64,000 nt of DNA from Saprospiraceae bacterium (lineage in GTDB: Bacteria; Bacteroidota; Bacteroidia; Chitinophagales; Saprospiraceae), in assembly GCA_016710265.1 (NCBI GenBank), contig JADJJL010000007.1, positions 496,001 through 560,000 of the forward strand. Reading direction: 5' to 3'. The notes under the pieces were generated by a model, which was not told where the DNA came from, ran no database searches, and saw only the letters and a program-made list of their open reading frames with translations. This document shows, piece after piece, positions 24,690 through 33,813 of the stretch. The translations under genes and the position numbers were made by a program. The first letter of the stretch is position 1. Every line of letters starts with the position of its first letter.

Positions 24690-27329
24690 TTACTTTACAA
24701 TTGTCAAACGTTTTGTGATGGTTCGTTCAGCTGATTCCAAACGAACAAAGTAAGTTCCACCAAAACTAATGCCACTTATTAAATCTAATTTTATCACATT
24801 TTGTCCTGCATTAAATCTAATTTGTACAATGGATTTACCGTTCAAGTCCAATAAAGCAATAATGCCAGATTCATTCATTCCCTCCAACCAAATCTCAGCA
24901 TAATCGGAAGCAGGATTCGGTATGATCTTCATTGTTTCGAAAGCTCCATCTAGGAATGAATGATCATGGTCTCCTTCTACATCTTCAAAATGATCTTGGA
25001 CTTTAATCGCATTCCCGCAAGTTGTACAAGGCCCTACATTGTCACCATGGTTAAAGTGCGCTGGCAATGCATTTTTACTAATGCATAAAGTAATTGGTCC
25101 ATTGTCGCCATTATGACAAACATTGATTTTGTTGCTTGCACATTTCCAAGAATTGCTATAGCTATTATAACTCAACAACTGACTACAATCAGGAATATTG
25201 TCACTATTTGCATCAACAGTATCATCTCCACCCGGACAAATGTCATTGCAATTTGCAACACCATCGCAATCACTGTCTGTTTCTACATTTCCACAGCCAC
25301 ATTGACCTGGGGTAGTTTTGTTTGGATCGTTTGGACATCCGTCGTTGCAATCAGCTGTACTATCTCCATCCGTGTCTGTGTCTGCTACTCCACAGCCGCA
25401 AATGCCAGGTGCAATTTTATTTGGATCTGCTGGACATAAGTCGTTACAATCTGCAGTGCCATCGTTATCTGTATCAGTATCTGCTACTCCACAACCACAA
25501 ATACCAGGAGCTGTTTTTGCTGGATCATTGTCACAACCATCGTTACAATCTGAAGTACCATCGCCATCTGTGTCAGTATCTGCCACTCCACAACCGCATT
25601 GACCAGGTGCTGTTTTACCAGCATCGTTTGGACATCCATCGTTGCAATCGGCTGTACTATCTCCATCTGTGTCTGTGTCTGCTATTCCGCAACCGCAAAT
25701 GCCAGGTTCGGTTTTACCAGAATCCTCCGGACAACCATCATTGCAATCTGCAGTACCATCTCCATCTGTGTCTGTGTCTGCTACTCCGCAGCCGCATTGA
25801 CCAGGTGCTGTTTTACCTGGATCGTTTGGACATCCGTCGTTGCAATCTGCTGTACTATCTCCATCTGTGTCTGTGTCTGCTACTCCGCAGCCGCAAATGC
25901 CAGGTTCGGTTTTAGTAGGATCATTGTCACAAGCATCATTACAATCTGCAGTGCCATCACCATCTGTGTCAGTATCTGCTACTCCACAACCACAAATACC
26001 AGGTTCGGTTTTCGTGGGATCATTGTCACAACCATCATTACAATCTGCAGTACCGTCGCCATCTGTGTCAGTATCTGCTACTCCACAACCGCAAATACCA
26101 GGAGCAATTTTATTTGGATCGGCAGGACATCCGTCATTGCAATCTGCAACGGTGTCTCCGTCGCTATCGGTGTCTGCAACGCCACAGCCGCAAATACCGA
26201 GAGCAGTTTTATTTGGATCGTTAGGACATCCATCATTGCAATCTGATGTTCCGTCCAGGTCGGTATCTGTATCAGGATTTCCACAACCACATTGACCAGG
26301 TGTTGTTTTACCTGGATCGTTTGGACAGCCATCGTTGCAATTGGCAGTTCCATCCCCGTCGCTATCCGTATCTGCTACACCACAACCACAAATACCAGGT
26401 GCAGTTTTACCAGCATCGTTTGGACATCCGTCAATGCAATTTGCAATTCCGTCTCCATCGCTGTCAGTGTCTGCAACACCACAACCACATATACCGGGAG
26501 CTGTTTTACCAGCATCGTTTGGACAGCCATCGTTGCAATTGGCAGTTCCATCACCATCTGTGTCTGTATCAGCTACTCCGCAACCGCAAATACCAGGAGC
26601 TGTTTTACCAGCATCGTTTGGACATCCGTCGTTGCAATCTGCTGTTCCATCTTCGTCAGTGTCTTCTGGATTACTAAACATTGCGGTTGCGTTTTCCATA
26701 TAAGTACCGTAAAAACCATTCCACCAACCAGCATCCATGCCTCCATCTTCAAAATAAATATACCTAACTCCTGCAGGATATCCGGAAAAGGTATGGCTAT
26801 GTGTGACTCCTGATGTCGGAGCTAAAAGAGGTGCTCCTGTAGATCCCCAATTTATCGTTGCCAAAACATTGTTACTCGCGCCTCTTAATTCAACTTTCAG
26901 ATAATATAAATCCAAACTATTTCCGGATGGATAAGTACAAAAAGCGTTGGTCGCTGCTGTTGAAAAAGTTTCAGCTACATAAATATGAGGAGAAGAATCG
27001 AGCCAACCTGGATTAAGACCTTTAGCTATCAAGTCCACCGTTTGGGATTTTCTATTCCAACGCAAAGTTCCACAACCCCCATAAGTACTTAAAAAACCAG
27101 ATCCTGGTAATTGACCAAATCCTGGTGAATTACCAGATACTTGTAATATGTTCCATCCAGTTGTGACTGGTGCATTTCCCAATGGATTTGCTAATAGATT
27201 GCCACAATCATTTTGCGCTTCCAATCTAAAAAATGACAAAAATGTAATCATCCAAATTAAAAAATTCCATCTAATCCTGATCTTTGGTATTAATGAATTT
27301 GAATTCAATTTTGGTTCTTGTTTTTTCAT
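24690..27329 (-). CDS. T9SS surface protein with FBA-type glycan-binding head and Ca2+ repeat stalk
   Basis: A protein of 879 residues. After a signal peptide (cleavage near RLEAQ, residue 39), residues 44-218 closely resemble the F-box-associated (FBA) domain of eukaryotic FBXO2-type proteins: NLLANPLG...GW, KSQTVDLIAKG, HSHTFSGYPAGVRYIYFE and GGMDAGWWNGFYG. FBA domains of that group bind N-glycans. Residues 221-705 are about fourteen 33-residue Asp/Cys-rich units like thrombospondin type 3 calcium repeats (DTDGDGTADCNDGCPND...GICGCGVAD). A Cys/His segment follows (VCHNGDN...HFNHGDNVGPC), then a T9SS type A sorting domain (IIPNPASDYAEIWLEG...LTIVK). I infer a surface lectin on a calcium-stiffened stalk. 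A paralogue with a different head lies just upstream. Confidence 0.85.
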   Translation of the reverse strand: MKKQEPKLNSNSLIPKIRIRWNFLIWMITFLSFFRLEAQNDCGNLLANPLGNAPVTTGWNILQVSGNSPGFGQLPGSGFLSTYGGCGTLRWNRKSQTVDLIAKGLNPGWLDSSPHIYVAETFSTAATNAFCTYPSGNSLDLYYLKVELRGASNNVLATINWGSTGAPLLAPTSGVTHSHTFSGYPAGVRYIYFEDGGMDAGWWNGFYGTYMENATAMFSNPEDTDEDGTADCNDGCPNDAGKTAPGICGCGVADTDTDGDGTANCNDGCPNDAGKTAPGICGCGVADTDSDGDGIANCIDGCPNDAGKTAPGICGCGVADTDSDGDGTANCNDGCPNDPGKTTPGQCGCGNPDTDTDLDGTSDCNDGCPNDPNKTALGICGCGVADTDSDGDTVADCNDGCPADPNKIAPGICGCGVADTDTDGDGTADCNDGCDNDPTKTEPGICGCGVADTDTDGDGTADCNDACDNDPTKTEPGICGCGVADTDTDGDSTADCNDGCPNDPGKTAPGQCGCGVADTDTDGDGTADCNDGCPEDSGKTEPGICGCGIADTDTDGDSTADCNDGCPNDAGKTAPGQCGCGVADTDTDGDGTSDCNDGCDNDPAKTAPGICGCGVADTDTDNDGTADCNDLCPADPNKIAPGICGCGVADTDTDGDSTADCNDGCPNDPNKTTPGQCGCGNVETDSDCDGVANCNDICPGGDDTVDANSDNIPDCSQLLSYNSYSNSWKCASNKINVCHNGDNGPITLCISKNALPAHFNHGDNVGPCTTCGNAIKVQDHFEDVEGDHDHSFLDGAFETMKIIPNPASDYAEIWLEGMNESGIIALLDLNGKSIVQIRFNAGQNVIKLDLISGISFGGTYFVRLESAERTITKRLTIVK
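25216..26670 (-). repeat. About fourteen tandem 99-bp repeats (calcium-repeat stalk)
   Basis: These in-frame 99-bp units encode the 33-residue Asp/Cys repeats of the FBA-type protein. Units differ at few positions (APG/EPG/TPG, ICG/QCG, PNDAG/DNDPT), and some neighbours are nearly identical. Copy number can therefore change by slippage, and assemblies can collapse or expand here. Confidence 0.9.
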
Positions 27330-27441
27330 AAAGTTTGTTTTAAAATAAATAAATAAATAAAATGAGACATTTCAAATTTGCTTGATTCAATTTAGAGTTC
27401 TCTGGTATTAACTAATGTTCAAGTGTAATATCTTATAAAAT

Positions 27442-27470
27442 GAGTTGGCAAAATTTCTTTTGCCAACTCA
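27442..27470 (-). terminator. Terminator of the C-type lectin gene
   Basis: GAGTTGGCAAAA and TTTTGCCAACTC form a perfect stem just after the lectin gene stop, followed on the minus strand by TTTTATAAG. The remainder of the 155-bp gap to the FBA gene is AT-rich and should hold that gene's promoter. Confidence 0.75.
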
Positions 27471-27484
27471 TGCTGCAATAAAAC

Positions 27485-28836
27485 TTATTTAATAATTACA
27501 ATATATTTTGTGATGATTTTATTTCCTGACACTAATCTGATCAAATACGTACCAGATACTCTATCCACTAATTTATCATCTAATTTAATGATGTTTTGCC
27601 CTGCAGCAAATTTTGTTTGCCAATGAACTTTACCATTCAAATCCAGTAAAGTTATAATACCTGGTGCATTTAATCCCTCCAACCATATTTCAGCATCATC
27701 GGATGCAGGATTGGGTACGATCTTCATTGTCTGGAAATCTACATCCTCTAAAGCATGATCGTGGTCTCCTTCTACATCTTCATAATGATCCTGGACTTTA
27801 ATTGCATTTCCACAAGATGTGCAAGGACCTATATTGTCACCGTGGTTAAAATGCGCTGACAAGGCATTTTTGTTGATGCAAATGGAATGTGGATTGTTGC
27901 CATTGTGACAAACTAAAATTTTGTCTTTACCACATTTCCAAGCATTGCTATAACTATTGTAATTTAACAATTGACTGCAATCTGGGATATTGTCACCATT
28001 GCTGTCCACCGCGTCGTCTCCACCTGGACAAACATCATTGCAATCAGCTATTCCGTCACAATCGCTGTCTGTTTCTGCATTTCCACAACCGCATTGACCA
28101 GGTGTTGTCTTGTTGGGAGGGGCCGCTCCAGAACAGCACGGCCCTTCAGTTTTGTGGGATCGGTTGGGCACGTCATTCACCTGGCCTCCGTCCTGTCAGC
28201 ATCAGATACTCCACATCCACATATTCCCTCTTCAGTTTTGTTGGGATCGGTTGGGCAACCGTCATTACAATCTACTGTACCATCTCCGTCGCTATCAGCA
28301 TCTGATACTCCACATCCACATATTCCTTCTTCAGTTTTATTAGGATCTGAGGGACAATTGTCACAGATATCCATGGTTCCGTCTGCATCACTGTCTACAA
28401 ATTCAACAATAAATTGGGGCGTTACCCAATCAGGTACATCATTCCATTTACCTATATCACCAAAATTTGTCACCGTATAATCCTCATCACCGGAATTATT
28501 TGGTTCTCCAGGCCACCAGTCGGTATAAGTAAGAGGTTCACCGGAATGCCAAACAAAAGTTCCTTCTACAGCAAGATCACTCAGCCCAATGGTAATATAA
28601 TCTGGGACCAAATTTGAAAGCCAGTCATTTTCAGCCGCTGAATTAATACTTGCCAGGTACCCACCTGCTGCAACTGCATCTCCGTAGGCTAAAGATGGAT
28701 TCGTGCCATAGTTGGATAAATAATAATGATGACCATCGAAATTACCGATATAACTATAGCCTGAAATCGGGCACTGGCTATATCCTTTAGCCGTCGATAG
28801 TACCAAAAACAAGATTAAAAAAAGATGCTTCAACAT
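27485..28836 (-). pseudogene. C-type lectin surface protein with T9SS anchor, frame broken near 28180
   Basis: The signal peptide MLKHLFLILFLVLSTAKGYSQ (start 28836) is followed by a C-type lectin domain, about residues 25-147, with the ligand/calcium motifs EPN (111-113) and WND (131-133). Two calcium repeats like those of the neighbouring FBA-type protein come next. The frame then stops (VSDADRTEAR) at 28177. Reading resumes in another frame at the overlapping position 28180 and carries on through repeat, Cys/His segment (VCHNGNN...HFNHGDNIGPC) and T9SS sorting domain to 27485. The break lies in a scrambled repeat unit (28105-28195) with several small deletions. The gene is either truly broken or the assembly is wrong here. 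EPN in C-type lectins usually means mannose-type ligands. Confidence 0.75.
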
Positions 28837-29275
28837 TGTTGAAGGCTTGAATCCAATGTGGAGGCTGCCGCCTCGATTTCGCTTTTCCATAAGATTTAAT
28901 TTGAAGGTTATAAAATAAATAAAATATTCTGCTTTGGACGAAATCAAAAATCAGCTTTGAAGGATGATTGGCAAATGTAGCATTTTAAAATTATCCAAAT
29001 ACCAAATTTTTATGAAATAATTTCAATAAATAATTATTAATATCCATTATATAAATTTTATATGTATAATTAATTGTTTATCTTGTAATTTATATATAAC
29101 AGAAGAAATTAATAAAATCTCATAAAGTGAAAAATTAACTTACTTTATGTCAAACTTTAACTGTACTGGTTCAACTACTAGGGCCATTTAAATTTCTTTA
29201 GTCCTGTTGTCAATGTTAAAATTATTGGGAATTAGGAAAAACTAACTGTCAATTGCCTTTGCAGGAATCAACAAA

Positions 29276-29472
29276 ATGAAAAAGGATTACGAATTAAGGC
29301 CTTCAGTGAAAAAGGATTTCGAATTAAGGCCTTCAGTGAAAAAGGATTTCGAATTAGGGCCTTCAATGAAAAAGGATTACGAATTAAGACCTTCCAGTGA
29401 AAAAGGATTTCGAATTAGGGCCTTCCAGTGAAAAAGGATTTCGAATTAGGGCCTTCAATGAAAAAGGATTAC
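29276..29472 (+). repeat. Seven tandem 30/31-bp repeats
   Basis: Units start at 29276, 29306, 29336, 29366, 29397, 29428 and 29458 with the core TGAAAAAGGATTtCGAATTA. The first four are in frame after an ATG and would encode KKDFELRPSV repeats. Two 31-bp units then shift the frame so that EKGFRIRAFN is read. There are no spacers, so this is not a CRISPR array. No gene is supported here. The rest of 28948-29535 is AT-rich and holds nothing else that I can name. Confidence 0.75.
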
Positions 29473-29535
29473 AAAAAATTAAATCTAAGCTAAAAAGCGA
29501 AAATTCGGAGAAATGCATAGTTGGATTTTATCATC

Positions 29536-29548
29536 ACTTTCCAATACA
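29536..29548. other. Left attachment core (attL)
   Basis: ACTTTCCAATACA is identical to the 13 bases at the mnmE 3' end (38863-38875). Reading the minus strand, the flank TTTC versus TTTT extends the similarity by three bases. Confidence 0.65.
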
Positions 29549-29610
29549 GAAAGTAATTAACTATCTTAATAAGATGAATATGAATTACTTACAATAAATT
29601 AAAAAACAAA

Positions 29611-29630
29611 AGGTACAAATAAGGTACAAA
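29611..29630 (+). promoter_or_regulatory. Left arm-type recombinase sites
   Basis: Two direct copies of AGGTACAAA (29611 and 29622), about 65 bp inside the left core. The same word recurs inside the right core at 38689, 38718 and 38729. This is the pattern of integrase arm-binding sites. Confidence 0.5.
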
Positions 29631-29737
29631 ATGGTATTGGACCAGTGCTTTTAAAGCTCAAACTGCCCAAATTTTGCAAATTTGATTAAAAGCTAACAAA
29701 AATACATATTTAACTAACTTTACCAAAAATTCAAGCT

Positions 29738-30564
29738 ATGGTAAATCAATTAACTCTTTTGAAGTTAGGCGCTCTAATACTAGTAATCACACTAACAAGC
29801 TGCGGCAGAATTCCCCATTTCCTAGCTGACAAAAATGATTTTACTTTACGAAAAGTTGAATGTACAAAAGAAAATGGTGTAAGTATTGTTCAGGAATTTA
29901 CCGAAAACACTCAGTCTTATTCAGATAGTTTGTTTAAAATCAAATTTATGATTCATCCAACAGGTATGCAATTTAAAATTCAAAATAACCACAATGGACA
30001 AATTAAAATCAATTGGAATGAAAGTACTTTAAAATCAAATTTAACCCAATTGGATGGGAAAGTTATACATTATGGTATTAAATTTATTCAATCCTCAGAT
30101 TTTCTACCCCTTCAGTAATACCTAAGAATGATACATTATCAGATAAAGCCATACCTTCAGAATTTGTTAAATGGATAGAAAGTTCAAGTAAATATCAAAC
30201 AAGCTATTGGACATCAAAAGATTTTGTCAATATCACCGGAAATAATAAAAGTACTTTAATTAAAAACTTGGAACAAATCAATAAACATAATATTCGGCTT
30301 GGTTTACAAATTGAAGTAGATAAGAAAATTTCAGATTATCTATTTACTTTTAACTTTAATAATCAATCGAACATAATTAACAACCCTTCGAATATTGACA
30401 ATTATTATTCTCTCTATATTAAAGAAGATCAAAATTCAATTAAACTAAATAAAGATATTGTAAAAGCCAAAAAACAATCAGAAAAAGGAAGTAACAGTAT
30501 ACTTAATATTCTGGCAATTGGCGGTATAGCAGGTCTATTAATATTTTCGTTAATAGCTTTATGA
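29738..30564 (+). pseudogene. Lipoprotein of unknown function, frameshifted
   Basis: The first part (29738-30118) begins MVNQLTLLKLGALILVITLTSCG, a lipoprotein signal with the lipobox Cys at residue 22. The frame ends prematurely after SSDFLPLQ at 30118. From about 30095 the +2 frame is open without interruption to 30564. It encodes PSVIPKNDTLSDKAIPSEF..., ending in a hydrophobic helix (ILNILAIGGIAGLLIFSLIAL). Together they would make a protein of about 275 residues, anchored at both ends, if one base in the TTTT/CCCC tract (30101-30110) were changed. No family is recognised. It is cargo at the left end of the element. Confidence 0.6.
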
Positions 30565-30601
30565 AAATTTAGTTTCGCTCCAAATTTTTATAAAAGTAAA
30601 T

Positions 30602-30994
30602 ATGGAAACTACATCTGAATTCATTTTACTGTTAATGCTCATTGCTTTGCTACCTGCCTATATTGCTTATAAAAAAGGAAGAAGGTTTTTTCTATGGTGG
30701 CTCTATGGAATGGCAATATTTATTATTGCCCTACCCCATGCAATAATTGCTAAACCAAAGCGAAATAGGATTGAAAAAAGACTTCTCAAAAATGGAATGA
30801 AAAAATGTCCTTTTTGTGCTGAAATTATTAAACAAGAAGCTTTAGTATGCCCAAATTGTTTAAAAGAACTTAATTTACCTAAAACAATAGAAATAACTGA
30901 TTTACCTATAACAATAGAAAAAACTGATTTGCAGATTTGGCTTGAAAATAATCCTACCAAATCCATCAACGATTATTATCAAAGACGGATTTAA
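30602..30994 (+). CDS. Membrane protein with cytoplasmic zinc ribbon
   Basis: A 130-residue protein. Two hydrophobic segments (FILLLMLIALLPAYIAY and FLWWLYGMAIFIIALPHAII) are followed by the four-cysteine ribbon CPFCAEIIKQEALVCPNC and a polar tail. This layout is common among small Bacteroidota membrane proteins of unknown role. It follows the frameshifted lipoprotein on the same strand, and the two may be a cargo pair of the element. Confidence 0.75.
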   Translation: METTSEFILLLMLIALLPAYIAYKKGRRFFLWWLYGMAIFIIALPHAIIAKPKRNRIEKRLLKNGMKKCPFCAEIIKQEALVCPNCLKELNLPKTIEITDLPITIEKTDLQIWLENNPTKSINDYYQRRI

Positions 30995-31107
30995 TTTGTT
31001 CCAGTTTATAAAGTTTTACAAACAAGAAAATAAAAGTCAATGCTGCATAAAGTAACTAAATGCCTGAAACTTTTTACTTATAGGGCATTACGAAAAAACA
31101 ATACTTC

Positions 31108-31176
31108 AAGGCACAAATAAGGTACAATACCTTTCAGGAAATTCACTTTTGAGGGTTTAAAAGGCTTTACTTTCCA
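31108..31176. other. Internal arm-site and core-like sequence
   Basis: AAGGCACAAATAAGGTACAA at 31108 copies the arm repeats of the element ends, and ACTTTCCA at 31169 copies the first eight bases of the attachment core. The order (arms left, core right) matches the right end. It may mark an old boundary between the left cargo and the integrase-bearing part. Confidence 0.35.
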
Positions 31177-31209
31177 TTTCGGGAATTAGGAAACTTTCCG
31201 TTCAGTATT

Positions 31210-31796
31210 TCAGCTTAACAAAGCCCGTTCAATTTCATTTGCTGGTATGCTTTCGGCTCTTTGTATTTGTTGGGTAAGTTTCAAATACTTTTTGGTGGGT
31301 TTACCTGCATACTGTTTTTTAAAATACTTTTTGCAAAGCTGTTCAAAAAGCTGGTCGCTTCGGAAATATACCCCCAGCGTTTTATCTAAATACCTGCTCT
31401 TTTTACTTTGGGTTTGCTTTTCGTACATACAACCCCTGAACGCTGAACGGTGGTAAAAATAGGTGTCGGCTAAATATAACTTTCGGCAACGCTTACCAGT
31501 ATGGGGGCAAACGAAATGCCAAACAACCCCTTTGCCTAAATTGGAAGTGGCTGAAACAAGTTGCACCCTGTAATTTATCGGGGCTTCGTTGCATTTGTAA
31601 TCCAGTTCAAGGTATGGGCTTTCGGGATAGGTGTTTACCCGTATTGAAATACTGCCTGTTTTGTTTCCGTTCCTGCTCCACGTTATTGTACCGCTTTGCC
31701 ATTGGTTCGCTTTAAATATCGGTGCTTTGTCAAAAAGGAAATACTAACTGTTTTTACCTCATCAAACAAGGTCGGGAAAGTGTGGGGCTTTGGCAT
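31210..31796 (-). pseudogene. Unknown element protein, one-base frameshift
   Basis: From the ATG at 31796 the frame reads MPKPHTFPTLFDEVKTVSISFL and runs to about 31715. A one-base loss in a T-run (31711-31713) then shifts it. The following frame is open to the stop at 31210 and encodes NQWQSGTITWSRNGN...YKCNEAPINYRVQLVSATSN, then CPHTGKRCRKLYLAD. The Cys residues (CPHTGKRC) suggest a metal-binding ribbon. The combined product would be about 196 residues. The gene sits at the left edge of the minus-strand gene block of the element. I do not know its function. Confidence 0.65.
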
Positions 31797-31845
31797 TTAA
31801 AATTTATTTTGAGAAATTGAAACCTAAATCATTAAGGAACTTTAC

Positions 31846-32436
31846 TTAATCGTGCCAACGTATTATTTTATACTCATCGGGTTCGCCCTGTGTATGGGTA
31901 ACGCTTTCAACCTTTGGTAATACATAGGGAATAAGTTTACAAAGTATGTTCAGCCGTTGCACGGGTTCAAGTTCTTTGAGGGTGTCGGGTAAACTTTCAA
32001 TTTCTTTTTGCATCATTTCTTTAAGGGTGTCCCGTATGTTCCCAGTCAAAGGCTTATTATACTCAACCTGTGGTTTATCATTTTTCAGCCTTTCAGTTTG
32101 GCTCTTTAGTAAGCCCTTTACTTCGCTTAAATCCAGTTCCCCGAAATCGGAAACCCTTACATACTTGTAAACCCATTCATAAACAAATAGCTTTTGGGCT
32201 GGGGTTAATTTCTGTTTGTCGGTTTCGGCTGCAAATTCCTGAACTGCTTTTAACGGTGTTTCGTGGTGTTGGGTAAAAATGTCTATTGAATTACTGAACA
32301 GTTGTAAAGGTGTTTCAGGGTTTTCAAAATTACCTTTCTGTAATACTTCGCAAAGTATTTCACGGGTGTACCCGTTCCAATATTCGTTTTCTGTTTTAAA
32401 GTAGCTTTCAAGGGCTTCAATTTCTTTTGCTTTCAT
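31846..32436 (-). CDS. Unknown element protein
   Basis: A 196-residue, mostly helical and charged protein (starts MKAKEIEALESYFKTENEYW). It has no signal peptide, membrane segment or recognised motif. It is 1 bp downstream of the DUF6371-type gene, so the two are very likely co-translated. Its base composition matches the rest of the element's minus-strand block, which is C-rich on the coding strand. Function unknown. Confidence 0.65.
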   Translation of the reverse strand: MKAKEIEALESYFKTENEYWNGYTREILCEVLQKGNFENPETPLQLFSNSIDIFTQHHETPLKAVQEFAAETDKQKLTPAQKLFVYEWVYKYVRVSDFGELDLSEVKGLLKSQTERLKNDKPQVEYNKPLTGNIRDTLKEMMQKEIESLPDTLKELEPVQRLNILCKLIPYVLPKVESVTHTQGEPDEYKIIRWHD

Positions 32437-32437
32437 A

Positions 32438-33715
32438 TCAATTTATATTTGTTGTTAATACTTTTTTCAATTCCTGTAATCGGTTGAGGTATGGTAAAAA
32501 GGTTCGTTTGCCTTTGTTTGCTTTCACGGTGGCAAAATGGCTTTCAATGAATAGGGAACAGTTTCCTATTGTAATGCATCTGTTCAGCTTTACAGGCTGG
32601 GTTGGTAGTGTAATTCCTGTAAAGTAGTTTTCAAGTTCGGTAATATCCTGTTCCCAGTTTTCGGGCTTTGGTTGTTCGGGCTTACTGAAATTGTAAACGG
32701 GTTCGGGCTGCTCAAATGGTTTCACCTCAACCAACGGTTGAACGGCTGGGGGTGGTTCGGTGGCTTCGGGTTCGGATATGGCAAAGGCTTTGTGATCGTA
32801 TTTTATTAAATAGTCGGCAAGGTCAAACCCTTGTTTCTTTTCTGCTTCGGTGGCTTTGCGTTCCAGTAAATCGGAAACGGTAAATATTGCAAGGTGTGAA
32901 AGTTCCTTTGCCTTGTTGCTCCATTTTTCAAACCCGTTGAGGTCGGGAAATAGTGTAACATTTCGCCCCTTTAGTACGCTGCACTTTTCAGCGTTCAGGT
33001 TGGTAAGGCTGCCAACGGCAACGCAAATAAACTGTGGCAAATAAACGCTTGCAATTACAGCCGTTTTTTCGCTTTCAACTATGGCAACGGGTTTTGTTTT
33101 ATCAATTAGTAAGTGTTCACCAAACAAACATTGCCTTAACTCAAATTCAGGCTGTTTAAGGGCTTTGTGTACCCAGTTAATATGGTTGAATGGTTCTTTT
33201 ACTCTTTTGCCTGTGGTGGGGCTGTAAAGCATTATTTTGCCCGTTCTTACTTTGCCCTGTGTATCTATTTGCCAAAATACCGTTGCACCGTTCCAATGTT
33301 TTGAGGTGGCAATAAAATAACGGCTTACCAGTTCGCTGGCAACCTCAACCCCGAACAGGTCAATAAGGAACTTTACAAAGTGGTTCGTTTCGTGTCCTTT
33401 CAGGCTGGCTTTAAATACCTCAACGGGAATAAATGAAACGGGCTTTGGTTGAGGTGTAACAGGTCGGGGCTTGTATACTTTGGGCTGGGGTGTATCAAAT
33501 GAAATATTGTTATCCTGAAAATATTGTTTCGGGGTGTAATGGTGTCCGCAATTACTTTCACGGTTGCACCTGCCAACGGTGGGGTGTATGTGTTCGCCTG
33601 TTTCCGTATCAATGTAAAGCGAAAAGGTTTTATCCCTTTGCTGGCAACTGGGGCAACGGTAACGGGTATTCATTCCCTTGTATGGTTCTAATATGTATTT
33701 GTGTACTGTATTCAT
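32438..33715 (-). CDS. DUF6371-type primase-like protein (zinc finger plus Toprim-like)
   Basis: A 425-residue protein. The N-terminus has a zinc-binding pattern like that of DnaG-type primases (RCPSCQQRD...GRCNRESNCGHH). A Toprim-like core follows, with the acidic motif in KPVAIVESEKTAVIAS and a second in VTLFPDLNGFEKW. The C-terminal part is Pro/Glu-rich. Proteins of this kind pair with DUF3987 helicase-like proteins in Bacteroidota mobile elements, as here, and are probably used for replication of the excised circle. The next gene upstream on this strand is that partner. The family name is from memory. Confidence 0.75.
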   Translation of the reverse strand: MNTVHKYILEPYKGMNTRYRCPSCQQRDKTFSLYIDTETGEHIHPTVGRCNRESNCGHHYTPKQYFQDNNISFDTPQPKVYKPRPVTPQPKPVSFIPVEVFKASLKGHETNHFVKFLIDLFGVEVASELVSRYFIATSKHWNGATVFWQIDTQGKVRTGKIMLYSPTTGKRVKEPFNHINWVHKALKQPEFELRQCLFGEHLLIDKTKPVAIVESEKTAVIASVYLPQFICVAVGSLTNLNAEKCSVLKGRNVTLFPDLNGFEKWSNKAKELSHLAIFTVSDLLERKATEAEKKQGFDLADYLIKYDHKAFAISEPEATEPPPAVQPLVEVKPFEQPEPVYNFSKPEQPKPENWEQDITELENYFTGITLPTQPVKLNRCITIGNCSLFIESHFATVKANKGKRTFLPYLNRLQELKKVLTTNIN

Positions 33716-33813
33716 TTTCTTAAATTCTGTTTTGCACTTTGCACTTGTTGCATTTGTTGCACTTACTGCATTTAGTTCGTGCCATTAGTGCCATAAATGC
33801 AAAGTGCATTTGA

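Noticed and set aside
25113..26813. Several long open frames on the plus strand opposite the calcium repeats
   Set aside because: They are mirror frames of the 99-bp repeats on the minus strand; the minus-strand protein has signal peptide, domains and sorting tail.
29276..29472. CRISPR array
   Set aside because: Units are directly joined with no spacers and there are no cas genes.
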